Assembly: GCA_963697285.1 (NCBI GenBank)
Contig: CAVONI010000012.1
Location: 744,001-808,000, forward strand
Direction: 5' to 3'
Length of the DNA stretch: 64,000 nucleotides
Origin: JAEUQQ01 sp963697285
GTDB lineage: Bacteria > Acidobacteriota > Vicinamibacteria > Vicinamibacterales > JAFNAJ01
Shown here: positions 19,685 through 28,352 of the stretch, in pieces
How positions within the stretch are numbered: the stretch's first letter is position 1
Layout: every line of letters starts with the position of its first letter
Made by a program: the position numbers and the translations under genes
Notes under the pieces: model-generated
Databases searched by the model: none
Told to the model about the DNA's origin: nothing
Seen by the model: the letters and a program-made list of their open reading frames with translations, nothing else

Positions 19685-20737
19685 ATGCCGACCCAGTCCA
19701 CCAGCCCGACGTACACCCTCGATGCGTGCAACTGGGAGTTGACGCTCCTGTGCAACCTGCAGTGCGTCCACTGCGGGTCGCGCGCGGGCAGGGCGCGAAA
19801 AGGTGAACTCACCCTGCAGGAGTGCTGTGTCGTCGCCGACGAACTCTGCACCCTGGGCTGCCGGGAACTGACCTTCATCGGCGGCGAGGTCTTCCTCTTC
19901 AAGGGGTGGGACGTCTTGTCGCGGAGGCTCACTGACAAGGGCGTGCTGGTCAACGTCGTGTCGAACGGCTACCGCATCCGCGACGTGGAGGTCGCGCAGA
20001 TCCGGGATGCGGGACTGGTGAATGTCGGCATCTCGATCGACGGGATGGAAGCGAACCACAACAGGATACGCGGGCGTGCCGATGCGTTTGCACGCGTGCG
20101 GCAGTCGCTCGACCTGTTGAGCGAGGCAGGGATTCGCGTGGGCGCCGTGACGAGCCTCATGCGAAGCAACTGCGGGGATCTCGACGACCTGTACGAGTTC
20201 CTCTGCGATCACGGCGTGCAGGTCTGGCAGTTGCAGCTGGTCAGCGCCATGGGCAACATGGCCGGGAAGAACACCCTCCTGGTTGGCCCGCGACAGGTCA
20301 GGCGGCTGACCGAGTTCATCCGCGAGAAGAACCGGGAGCGGCGGATGCTCGTCCTGGCGGCAGACAGCATCGGCTATTTCGACGACAACGAAGCCTACAT
20401 CAGGGGCTTCGACTCGCCGCTGTGCTGCTGGGACGGCTGCAAGGCCGGCATCGTCAGCGTGTTCATCGACAGTGTCGGCAACGTAAAGGGCTGCGGGGCC
20501 CTCTATTCCGACGACTTCGTCGAAGGCAACGTGCGCGACCGGTCACTCACGGACATCTGGAACGACCCGACGTCGTTCTCCTACAACCGCCGATTCACCA
20601 CCGACCTGCTCGGGGGGCGGTGCCGCACGTGCGATGTCGCCGACGTCTGCCGCGGCGGGTGCCGCTCCTCGAACTACTTCGCCACCGGGTCGCTCTACAC
20701 CAGTGCCTTCTGCTGCCGGCCACGACGACAGCAATGA
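19685..20737 (+). CDS. Radical SAM/SPASM domain enzyme
   Basis: The radical SAM cluster motif CxxxCxxC is CNLQCVHC (Cys23, Cys27, Cys30). GGEVFLF corresponds to the GGE SAM-binding motif and GISIDG to the usual later strand motif. The C-terminal SPASM region has many cysteines: CCWDGC, KGCGALYS, then CRTCDVADVCRGGC, enough for one or two auxiliary clusters. The length, 350 residues, is normal for peptide-modifying SPASM enzymes, which form C-C or C-S crosslinks or epimerise residues. A TTG at 19631 is an alternative start; no strong ribosome site precedes either. The likely substrate is the protein encoded just upstream. Confidence 0.88.
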   Translation: MPTQSTSPTYTLDACNWELTLLCNLQCVHCGSRAGRARKGELTLQECCVVADELCTLGCRELTFIGGEVFLFKGWDVLSRRLTDKGVLVNVVSNGYRIRDVEVAQIRDAGLVNVGISIDGMEANHNRIRGRADAFARVRQSLDLLSEAGIRVGAVTSLMRSNCGDLDDLYEFLCDHGVQVWQLQLVSAMGNMAGKNTLLVGPRQVRRLTEFIREKNRERRMLVLAADSIGYFDDNEAYIRGFDSPLCCWDGCKAGIVSVFIDSVGNVKGCGALYSDDFVEGNVRDRSLTDIWNDPTSFSYNRRFTTDLLGGRCRTCDVADVCRGGCRSSNYFATGSLYTSAFCCRPRRQQ

Positions 20738-20750
20738 CAGGCCGGTGCAC

Positions 20751-20814
20751 AGGCCGCGCGGGGGCGCGGCCTTCGTGCGCGGGCCGCGCGGGGGCGCGGC
20801 CCCTACTGGGTGCC
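20751..20814. repeat. GGGCCGC hairpin element, two copies
   Basis: Two hairpins, GGCCGCGCGGGGGCGCGGCC and the same with CCCCTAC after it, sit between the convergent radical SAM and VWFA genes, as expected of a bidirectional terminator. The second overlaps the last codons of the VWFA gene. Confidence 0.7.
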
Positions 20815-21951
20815 GGCCGGGGTCGCCCGGAGCCGGGTGGACGTCAGACGCACCACGGCACCGGGTCGCTTCACCTCGACCCTCACGGTGTGCGGCTGGC
20901 CGTCGCGGTCGGTCGCGGTGGGCGCGACGCCGAGCAGGTACACGGCCGACAGTTCGCGCGCGACGGCACGGAACGCGGCGTCGCCGTCATTCCGAAGCGG
21001 GATCACGACGCCACCGACCTGTGCCGCAAGGGCGTCGAGTCCCTGCCGCCGCAATGCTTCGTCTTCCGCCACGGTCTGGCTGATACGGCTCCTCCCCATC
21101 TCGAGCATGCGCGCCTGCACCTGGAACACGTAGAGACCGGCGCCCGCCCGCGCGGCGGCTGTCCGCACCACGCTCGGATCGACCACCGACGCTGGCCGTT
21201 GCGCCGAACCCGTGACGATGCCTTCGCTGACGAGCAGGACGGTCTTCACGCCCTCGATCGGCGACAACTGGAGGAGGACCCGGCGCAGCGCCGCCACCGT
21301 GTAGGTCGTCGACTCGGTCACCGCGGCCATCATGACCTCGGCATCCTGCTCCATGCCGCTTCTACAGTGTTCGTTCATGAACGGGTCGCGATAGCGCTCG
21401 TCGCACTCACGCCGGACCACGCTCTCCCACCGCGGGTCGCGGTCGAAGTAGTAGAGGGCTTCCACCAGTCCGAGGCTGTAGGTGCTGGGAACCGGATGCC
21501 TGTTGCCGACGATCCTGCCCACCGCATCCTTGATGCTCGCACGATCGGTCGTGAGGTCAACGACAGGTCCTCCCCCGGGAAAGGTGACCAGGCCGACCCG
21601 GTCGGTCGGTGCCAGGGAGTCAACGAACGCGGAGACCGATTCCAGCATCGCCTGACCGCTGCCTGCGCGGATGCTGCCCAGGTCGATCGCGAGCACGACG
21701 CTCCGCGCCGGAGCGCCCACCTGGCCCGTCGTCGTCCCGAAGAACTGCACTGACGTGACCGGGCGTTCCACGCCATCGACGCTCACGAGAAAGTCGCCAG
21801 ACGCCAGCCCGGCGATCGGCTCGCCGGTCTTGTCGAGCACGATGACATTGAGCACGACGCTACTACCGGGCTCGGTCGCCTGAGCCTGACCGGCGTACGT
21901 GGTGACCGCCCCGACGGCCAGCATGGTGCAAAGCAGTGTGGGGATTCTCAC
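20803..21951 (-). CDS. Exported VWFA-related protein (acidobacterial type)
   Basis: A signal peptide (RIPTLLCTMLAVGAVTTYA) leads into the N-terminal Ig-like domain of the TIGR03436 group (VVLNVIVLDKTGEPIAGL...GDFLVSVDG) and then a von Willebrand A domain whose first strand, VVLAIDLGSIRAGS, lacks a full DxSxS metal motif, so metal binding is doubtful. These proteins are expanded in Acidobacteriota; their function is unknown, probably adhesion or envelope assembly. The GTG at 21951 is preferred because GGAGG is 5 bases upstream and the signal peptide starts there. The gap 21952-22259 upstream has no gene and should contain its promoter. Confidence 0.8.
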   Translation of the reverse strand: MRIPTLLCTMLAVGAVTTYAGQAQATEPGSSVVLNVIVLDKTGEPIAGLASGDFLVSVDGVERPVTSVQFFGTTTGQVGAPARSVVLAIDLGSIRAGSGQAMLESVSAFVDSLAPTDRVGLVTFPGGGPVVDLTTDRASIKDAVGRIVGNRHPVPSTYSLGLVEALYYFDRDPRWESVVRRECDERYRDPFMNEHCRSGMEQDAEVMMAAVTESTTYTVAALRRVLLQLSPIEGVKTVLLVSEGIVTGSAQRPASVVDPSVVRTAAARAGAGLYVFQVQARMLEMGRSRISQTVAEDEALRRQGLDALAAQVGGVVIPLRNDGDAAFRAVARELSAVYLLGVAPTATDRDGQPHTVRVEVKRPGAVVRLTSTRLRATPAGTQ

Positions 21952-22259
21952 CTGGACCTCCGTGTGCGAGCCGCACGGGCCCGAGAAGCTCGGCCGGTCA
22001 TCGAGCCACCAGGCGGTGGGGCTGCGGTCGGCGAGCATGCTGAACGTACACGATCTGCAACGCAGCGTGGTGGGAGGTCCCGGCTCCCGGAAACTCGGGA
22101 CGGCCAGGACACCGTCACAACTCGACAGCAAGTGCCGGTCCAACGCGGATGCCTGGTAATACGCCGCTCCCGTGGCATGCCGTCGACAAAGGGCGGCCCG
22201 GAGGACAGTGGCTATCGGCGGCGGCGAACCAGCGGAGGACGATGCGAGGCCACTGGAGG

Positions 22260-23810
22260 TCAGCGGCTCGTCGCGTCGACGAACGTCGCGAGGTCCTTCT
22301 TGAACTTCACCATCGAGGCGGGGTGCACGTACATCATGTGGCCGGCCTCGTAATACTCGATGGTGACGTTGCGGCGCACGTCGGGCGGCACGTTCATGTG
22401 ATCGACGAAGTACTCCACCGTGCCGTACGGGCAGGCCAGGTCGAAGTATCCCTGCAGCACCAGCAGCTTCATCTTCGGGTTCTTCACCATCACGTGCGCC
22501 AGGTCGATGCCCGCGTTGGCCACCGGCACCGTCCGGCCCACGTCGGGCTGGCGGTGGCTCTCGTCCCAGTCGCCCCAGACGTTGCCCGACAGCAGGTACT
22601 CCCGGTCTGACAGCACCTTCAGCTCGTTCCGGTAGTAGTCGTTGAACGTGGCCACGATCGCGGGGGCGACCGCCGCAGAGTACGGGTCGTACCTCATGGT
22701 CTCGGCCGTCGAGCTCAGGTTGGCCCCCGTGTACCGCGTATCGATGCGGCCGACGACGAGGCCACGGCCGCGCAGCAGCTCCTGCAGGAAGCGGCTCTCG
22801 TCCATGCGCAGGTTGGCCTTGTCCCAGTACTCGGCGCTCACGCCGGTGAATCGCGCGAGGCCGTCGAGCGCCGCGCGGCGCTCGGCGGGCGTCGCGCGCG
22901 CGCCCTTGAAGAGCACCGGCGCGTACGTGTCGCGCGCGAAGGCCTCAGCCTCGCGCAGGAAGGCCCGCAGGTCGGCGGGCCGGTTCGGGATGACGTTGTG
23001 ATACCAGGCCGTCGCGGCGTACGTGGTCATGAAGTTGACGTTCGCCACGTCGAACTGCAGGTCGGCGTTCCCGCCGACGAAATCCATGTAGGGCGACACG
23101 AGGATCACCCCGTTGAGCGCGACGTTGTGGCGGCCGAGCAGCACGTTGGCGACCGCGCCCGACCGCATGCCGCCGTAGCTCTCGCCGAGGATGTACTTGG
23201 GTGACGACCAGCGCCCGCTCTGGTTCAGGAAGCGGACGATGAAGTCGGCGACCGAGCGCGCATCCTGATCGACGCCCCAGAAATCCTTGCCGGTGCCCTT
23301 CCCGACGACGCGCGAGAAGCCGGTGCCGACGGGATCGATCATCACGAGGTCGGCACGGTCGAGGATCGTGTACTCGTTCGCGACGGTGCGGAACGGGCCG
23401 CGCGTATTCGAGTCGAGGTCGGCGAGCATCGTGCGCTTCGGCCCCAGGATGCCCATGTGCAGCCACGCCGACGCCGAGCCGGGACCGCCGTTGTAGGCGA
23501 ACACGATCGGGCGCGTCACACGATCCGCGCCGTCCTTCGTGTACGCCGTGTACCCGAAGAGGGCGATGGGCTCGTCCTTGTCGTTCGTGATCAGCATCGT
23601 GCCGGCTGTCGCGGTGTACACGAGGGGTGCGCCGCCGATTGACGCCGTGTGGTGCGTGACCCAGGTCTTCGCCTCGGGCACTGGCGCCTCGGCCTTCGCC
23701 GGGACGGTCGCGGGCGGCTGGCTGTCTTGCGCGGACGCCCCCAACAGGCCAGGGGCCACCAGCAGAACGACGGCGAACAGGGATGGAAGGGTCAGACGCG
23801 CGCTCGTCAT
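22260..23810 (-). CDS. Exported S10 family serine carboxypeptidase-like protein
   Basis: A 516-residue alpha/beta-hydrolase with a signal peptide (LTLPSLFAVVLLVAPGLLGA). The S10 signature NGGPGSAS is present; the nucleophile Ser is in GESYGG, the acid in LQGYFDLACP and the His in EAGHMMY. Bacterial S10-like proteins of this length are common in Acidobacteriota and probably release C-terminal residues from peptides in the periplasm. The ATG at 23810 directly starts the signal peptide. It is divergent from the VWFA gene at 23911, with about 100 bp between them. Confidence 0.85.
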   Translation of the reverse strand: MTSARLTLPSLFAVVLLVAPGLLGASAQDSQPPATVPAKAEAPVPEAKTWVTHHTASIGGAPLVYTATAGTMLITNDKDEPIALFGYTAYTKDGADRVTRPIVFAYNGGPGSASAWLHMGILGPKRTMLADLDSNTRGPFRTVANEYTILDRADLVMIDPVGTGFSRVVGKGTGKDFWGVDQDARSVADFIVRFLNQSGRWSSPKYILGESYGGMRSGAVANVLLGRHNVALNGVILVSPYMDFVGGNADLQFDVANVNFMTTYAATAWYHNVIPNRPADLRAFLREAEAFARDTYAPVLFKGARATPAERRAALDGLARFTGVSAEYWDKANLRMDESRFLQELLRGRGLVVGRIDTRYTGANLSSTAETMRYDPYSAAVAPAIVATFNDYYRNELKVLSDREYLLSGNVWGDWDESHRQPDVGRTVPVANAGIDLAHVMVKNPKMKLLVLQGYFDLACPYGTVEYFVDHMNVPPDVRRNVTIEYYEAGHMMYVHPASMVKFKKDLATFVDATSR

Positions 23811-23830
23811 TGGCGCACTATACTCACAGA
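23811..23830. promoter_or_regulatory. Possible divergent promoter (-10 element)
   Basis: TATACT on the plus strand at 23819 reads TATAGT on the minus strand, a good sigma-70 -10 hexamer in either direction, in an otherwise GC-rich 100-bp gap between divergent genes. No clear -35 element was found. If used leftward, the S10 peptidase transcript would be nearly leaderless. Confidence 0.3.
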
Positions 23831-23910
23831 TGGCGCACGTGACCATGATGTTGGTGAGTTCGCGCCGTGGCCGGCGTCGACACGCTTTTCCGGGGAAGGA
23901 ATCTCTGCGC

Positions 23911-24864
23911 ATGATGCGGGCTTTCGCGTGCGGCACCCTCGTGGCGTGCCTCCTGGGAGTGGTGAACGCGTCTGCCACCCAGCAGCCGGTGTTCAAGGGC
24001 ACCACCGACGTGGTGCGCGTCTTCGTGACCGTCACCGACAAGGACGGCCGCATCGTCACGACGTTGAACGAGCCCGACTTCGAGGTGCGAGACGAAGGCA
24101 AGCCGCAGCCGATTGCGCTGTTCGACAAGAGTCCCCAACCCATCCGGCTCGTCCTGCTGCTCGACGTCTCGGGCAGCATGGAGGGCAATCTACCGCTCCT
24201 GCGGGCGGCGTCAGAGCAGTTGTTCGCGCGGCTCCGGCCGGGCGACCGCGTGCGCGTCGGCACCTTCGGCCGGGAGATCGCCATCAGCGAGTCGTTCACC
24301 CGCGACCTTCGTGCGTTGCGCGACGCGCTGCCCGATGTGATCTATCCCGATTCGCCGACGCCGCTGTGGCGCGCGATCGACCAGGGCATCGCCGCGTTCA
24401 AGGACGAGGGCGACGAGCGGCCCGTCATCGTGGTGTTGAGCGATGGCAAGGACAGCGGGCAGATCGACTTTCGCCAGAAGGCGACCAGCCAGGTCGAGGT
24501 CATCGAGCGGGCCCGGCGCGACGACGTGATGATCTACGGGATTGGCATGCGCAGCCGCGGTGGGCGACAGCAGATGCCCGCACCGGGCCCTGGCGGCCTG
24601 CAGGCGCTGCTTCTCGCCGATCTCCCCGATCCGGGTCTCGCGCGCGTGGCCGAGGAAACAGGCGGCGGCTACTCCGAGATCCGGTTCGGCCAGGATCTCG
24701 GGGCTGAGTTCGAGCGGGTCGTCGACGAGTTGCACAGCCAGTACCTGATCGGCTTCGCCCCACCGAAGCGCGATGGCAAGGTCCACGACATCGACGTGCG
24801 TGTGTCGCAGCGCGGCCTGACGCCACGCGCGCGCAAGAGCTACGTCGCACCCAGGGAACGATAG
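23911..24864 (+). CDS. Exported VWFA-related protein with intact MIDAS (acidobacterial type)
   Basis: The protein has a signal peptide (AFACGTLVACLLGVVNA), an N-terminal domain typical of TIGR03436 (VVRVFVTVTDKDGRIVTTL, then PDFEVRDEGKPQPIALF) and a VWA domain with the complete metal motif DVSGSMEG plus VIVVLSDGKDSG. The C-terminus QYLIGFAPPKRDGKVHDIDV is also typical of the family. Unlike the protein encoded at 20803 it should bind a divalent cation. Two adjacent ATGs at 23911/23914 are possible starts; AAGGA lies upstream. The role is unknown; surface ligand binding is likely. Confidence 0.85.
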   Translation: MMRAFACGTLVACLLGVVNASATQQPVFKGTTDVVRVFVTVTDKDGRIVTTLNEPDFEVRDEGKPQPIALFDKSPQPIRLVLLLDVSGSMEGNLPLLRAASEQLFARLRPGDRVRVGTFGREIAISESFTRDLRALRDALPDVIYPDSPTPLWRAIDQGIAAFKDEGDERPVIVVLSDGKDSGQIDFRQKATSQVEVIERARRDDVMIYGIGMRSRGGRQQMPAPGPGGLQALLLADLPDPGLARVAEETGGGYSEIRFGQDLGAEFERVVDELHSQYLIGFAPPKRDGKVHDIDVRVSQRGLTPRARKSYVAPRER

Positions 24865-24874
24865 GCCGCTCCCG

Positions 24875-25315
24875 CTAGCGAAGCACCTTCTTCATCACGA
24901 CGGCACTGGCCGGGCACACCGTCGTGAACTCGACGGAGGCCTGCACGCTGGCGGGCACGTCGGCACGACTGATCGGCTCGAACCCGAACTTCGGGAAGAA
25001 CCGTTCGGCTGTCGTGGTCAGAAGGAAGAGCGCGGGCACCTGGAGGGCTCGCGCGCGCTCGATGGCCGCGGCGGTCAGCCGCCGGCCAACGCCGCTGCCG
25101 CGCAGCGACGTGTCAACGGCCACTGAACGCAACAGCGCGCCCCCGGCGTAGCGCTCGAGCGCGACCGTCCCGACGATGCGCTCGCCGTCGCGCGCGACCA
25201 TCACGTCGGCAAGGTGCTCGATCAGGCCGGCCGTCGGCAACGCCGAGCGCGTCAGCAGGTCGAGAATCGCATCCGCGTCGGTGGGCGCGGCCGGCCCGAT
25301 GGTCAACTCGGTCAT
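24875..25315 (-). CDS. arsN2: GNAT acetyltransferase, ArsN2-like
   Basis: A 146-residue GNAT enzyme. RGSGVGRRLTAAAI is the acetyl-CoA-binding motif A. The sequence follows the ArsN2 pattern closely: LPTAGLIEHL at the start, VGTVALERYAGGALLRSVAV, FLLTTTAERFFPKFGF and EFTTVCPASAVVMKK at the end. ArsN-type enzymes acetylate organoarsenicals such as arsinothricin. No other arsenic gene is nearby, so the substrate here may differ. Its ATG overlaps the end of the phosphatase gene by 4 bp (ATGA), which indicates co-translation. Confidence 0.75.
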   Translation of the reverse strand: MTELTIGPAAPTDADAILDLLTRSALPTAGLIEHLADVMVARDGERIVGTVALERYAGGALLRSVAVDTSLRGSGVGRRLTAAAIERARALQVPALFLLTTTAERFFPKFGFEPISRADVPASVQASVEFTTVCPASAVVMKKVLR

Positions 25316-27027
25316 CCCATCACCTGCTCGCGCCTCTCTGCCTCTGCCGACGGTCCCCGGTACCGCACGACCATCGCGGTGATGTCGTCGTACTGCGGCG
25401 TGCCCGCGCTGAAGCCGGCGACTCCGTCGGTGAGTGCCGTGAGCAGGTTCTCTGCGCTCGTATCAGGCGATGCCGCCAGGACGGTTTCGAGCAGCGCGAA
25501 GACCCGATCATCGCCGAACTCCTCGCCGTCGTGGCCGACTGCCTCCGACACGCCATCGCTGAACACGACGATGCGGTCGCCAGGCAGGAGTTGCACGACC
25601 CCCTGGTCGTACGGCGCATCGGCGAAGAGGCCCACGACGGGACCTCCTGCCTCGAGGCGGCGAACGCCCGACCGGCCGAGCACGACGGGCGCATCGTGGC
25701 CGGCATTGCAGTAACGGAGGCAACCGCTTCGATCGAGGACGCCGTGGAAGAGGGTCGCGAACCGCCCCTCGATCGCGCGGCGGCACAGCGCGCCGTTGAC
25801 GAGCGCGACCACTGACGCAGGTGCCTCGTTTCCCACCAGTGCGAGCGAGAACATCCCAAGGAGCAGCGCGCTCAGGAGTGCGGCCGGAGGGCCCTTGCCG
25901 GCGACGTCGCCAAGCGTGAAGGCAAATCGGCCCTCGTCCTGGTCGGCGTAATGGAAGAAATCGCCACCGATCGAGCGGCACGGGAGGCTGACCGCGGCGG
26001 CTTCGACACACGGCTTGTCGATCGGCGCCTGTGGCAACAACATCCGCTGGATGTCGGCGGCGATGTGCAACTCCTGATCGATCCGCGCCTTCTCGACCGC
26101 CGCGCGATAGAGGCGGGCGTTCTGGATGGCCACCGCCGCTTCGCCAGCCAGCGTCTCGAGCCCCGACCGCACGGTCTCAGACAGCAAGGCGCCGGCCTTT
26201 CGCCCGTCGAGATACAGCACGCCCAGGCGGCGCTCGTCGGGATGGGCGTCGGCGGCTTCCACGAGCCGCACCAGGTGCAACGGCACGCACAGCACCTGCC
26301 GGATGCCGAACTCCCGGGTCTCAGGGTGTTCGCCGGCCGCGTCGTCCTCCACGAGATCCCGAACAACCTGCATCTGGCCTGTCGCGAACGCTGCTTCCGG
26401 GATCTTGCGGCTGGTCCTGAACGTGGCATCGTCCAGGGTCTGCTTGCCGTTGCCGCGCGCGAGCTTGAACTCGAGCCTGCCTTCGGGCGACGCGAGCATG
26501 ATGAATCCGCGATCGGCGCCAGACAGGGCGATCGCCGAGTCGAGCACCAGGGCGAGCACCTCCTGAAGGACTCGTGCGTGGCCAAGGGCGCGGAGGGTCT
26601 CGAGGAGCACGGCCACCTGGTGGACGTCGCTGACCGGATGCGAGAGCAGGCCGGTCGAGAGGCTGCCCGTCACGTCGCCCAGGTCGAACACGAGTTCGGC
26701 GCCTCCGTTGATGCCGAGCCGGATGCGGTCGCCTGGCCTGAGCACGTACTCGGTGATGCGCGCGTCGTTGACGTAGGTCCCGAACCGCGAGTCGAGATCG
26801 CGCAGGATGTAGCGCGTGCCCTCGATGACAATGTGCGCGTGCTGGCGTGAGACTTCCGCGCCGCCCAACTGCAGCGCGTTCATTTCGCGCCGGCCGATCG
26901 TGAACGGGCTCGTGGTGATCGTCACGGTGCGATCGCCTCGGCCATCGCGCACGTCAAGGCGCGCGAAGGACCGGGACACGCCTTTCGGCGTCAGGCTGGG
27001 AGTCTGGAGGTCGAGCTTGAGTCCCAT
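25312..27027 (-). CDS. FHA-GAF-SpoIIE (PP2C-type) phosphatase
   Basis: Three domains are visible. An FHA domain comes first (TIGRREMNALQLGGAEVSRQ, with the phosphothreonine-binding R, S and N residues in LDSRFGTYVND). A GAF domain follows (DRGFIMLASPEGRLEFKLAR...LAGEAAVAIQNARLY). The C-terminal SpoIIE/PP2C phosphatase has IGGDFFHYADQDEGRFAF, GDVAGKGPPAALLSA, VVFSDGVSEA and PQYDDITAMVV, which include its metal-binding aspartates. Such proteins dephosphorylate anti-sigma-factor antagonists in partner-switching systems, with FHA reading kinase output. The ATG at 27027 has GGAGAAG upstream. A following GNAT gene is coupled. Confidence 0.88.
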   Translation of the reverse strand: MGLKLDLQTPSLTPKGVSRSFARLDVRDGRGDRTVTITTSPFTIGRREMNALQLGGAEVSRQHAHIVIEGTRYILRDLDSRFGTYVNDARITEYVLRPGDRIRLGINGGAELVFDLGDVTGSLSTGLLSHPVSDVHQVAVLLETLRALGHARVLQEVLALVLDSAIALSGADRGFIMLASPEGRLEFKLARGNGKQTLDDATFRTSRKIPEAAFATGQMQVVRDLVEDDAAGEHPETREFGIRQVLCVPLHLVRLVEAADAHPDERRLGVLYLDGRKAGALLSETVRSGLETLAGEAAVAIQNARLYRAAVEKARIDQELHIAADIQRMLLPQAPIDKPCVEAAAVSLPCRSIGGDFFHYADQDEGRFAFTLGDVAGKGPPAALLSALLLGMFSLALVGNEAPASVVALVNGALCRRAIEGRFATLFHGVLDRSGCLRYCNAGHDAPVVLGRSGVRRLEAGGPVVGLFADAPYDQGVVQLLPGDRIVVFSDGVSEAVGHDGEEFGDDRVFALLETVLAASPDTSAENLLTALTDGVAGFSAGTPQYDDITAMVVRYRGPSAEAERREQVMG

Positions 27028-27224
27028 GTTCTTCTCCCGCAGCAAGAGAGAGAGAGGGCGCAGCGGGCGCCGCGCGGGGGGACGCAGTACCTGACTCACG
27101 CTAACACAATGAAGGCGCCGCCGGCGCTCGCCCGACGGAATGCGCAGCCCGCCGCGCCGACGCCGAACGAAGGCGACGCGTCAGGCGAGGAGCCTGCCCG
27201 CCGAAGCCGTCAGGCGAAGGCGGA

Positions 27225-28214
27225 TCAGGCGGTCCCGAGCAACTGCGCGGCGTACGTCGCGGGATCGACGTTGGCCCCGCACACGATGAGCCCCACGCGC
27301 AGGCCGTCGAGCCGCATCCGCAGGGGATACATCAGGGCCGCAAGTGCCGCCGCACCGGCGGGCTCCACCGCGAGCTTCGCCGAGCGGAACAGGAGGCGCA
27401 TCGCCTCGCGGATCTGCTCGTCGTCCACCAGCACGACCTCGTCGACGAACTGGCGATTCAACGCAAAGGTGTAGGGCTCACAGCGCGGGGCGCCGAGCGA
27501 GTCGGCAATGGTGCGCACGGCGTCGATCGACTGCGGCGTGCCGGCCTTGAAGCTGCGGTGCATCGAGTCGGCACCCTCGGGCTCGACGACGTAGACGCGC
27601 GTCCCGGGACTCAACTGCTTCACCGCGCACGCAACGCCGGCGCTCAACCCGCCGCCCCCGGCCGCGACGACGACGGCATCGAGGACCGTCCCCTCGGCGC
27701 GCAGTTGCTCGATGAACTCGAGGCCGACCGAGGCGGTCCCGAGCACGGTCTTGGGACCTTCGTACGGGTGAACGAACGTCCGGCCCTCGGTGGCCACGAT
27801 CTCGTCGGCGCGCGTGAACGCCTGGTGCACGTTGTCGACGAACTCGATCTCGGCGCCCAGTTCGCGGCAGACCTGGACGCGGAACGCGTTCGCGGTCTTC
27901 GGCATGACGACCTTCGCGGTGGTCCCGAGCCGGCGCGCCGAGTAACCGAGCGAGATGGCGTGGTTGCCCGCCGACACCCCGGTCACGCCGCGCGAGAGCG
28001 CCTCGGCGTCGAGATCGAGCATCACCGAAAGCGCGCCGCGCGGCTTGAAGCTGCCGGTCCGCTGGAACAGCTCCTCCTTCAGCCACACCTCGGTGGCGGC
28101 ACCAACGGCGCGGCCGAGCGCCTCGTCGTCGACCCGGCGGATCGGGGTCGTGACGATGTACTCGGCGATGCGTGCGCGGTTGGCGCGGATGGCGTCGATC
28201 GTCGGAGCAGTCAT
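27225..28214 (-). CDS. Threonine dehydratase / serine racemase family PLP enzyme
   Basis: A fold-type II PLP enzyme of 329 residues. The Schiff-base lysine is in RTGSFKPRGA, the asparagine loop in SAGNHAIS and the phosphate-binding glycine loop in AAGGGGLSAG. This length, without the C-terminal ACT-like regulatory domain of biosynthetic IlvA, suggests a catabolic threonine/serine dehydratase or a serine racemase. It deaminates or racemises hydroxy-amino acids in the cytoplasm. It stands alone in its orientation, with 126 bp to the next gene downstream. Confidence 0.85.
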   Translation of the reverse strand: MTAPTIDAIRANRARIAEYIVTTPIRRVDDEALGRAVGAATEVWLKEELFQRTGSFKPRGALSVMLDLDAEALSRGVTGVSAGNHAISLGYSARRLGTTAKVVMPKTANAFRVQVCRELGAEIEFVDNVHQAFTRADEIVATEGRTFVHPYEGPKTVLGTASVGLEFIEQLRAEGTVLDAVVVAAGGGGLSAGVACAVKQLSPGTRVYVVEPEGADSMHRSFKAGTPQSIDAVRTIADSLGAPRCEPYTFALNRQFVDEVVLVDDEQIREAMRLLFRSAKLAVEPAGAAALAALMYPLRMRLDGLRVGLIVCGANVDPATYAAQLLGTA

Positions 28215-28352
28215 GGAGCCGTGAGCGTACTACAGCGCGATTCGCGACCGCAGCACCTTCTGCATCACGACGGCTCGTGCGGGGCGCCGGCGGCATCGCT
28301 GCAGTCGAGGAGGCGCGTGATGTGCGCGCCGCCGGTGACGCAGTGCGCCGGG

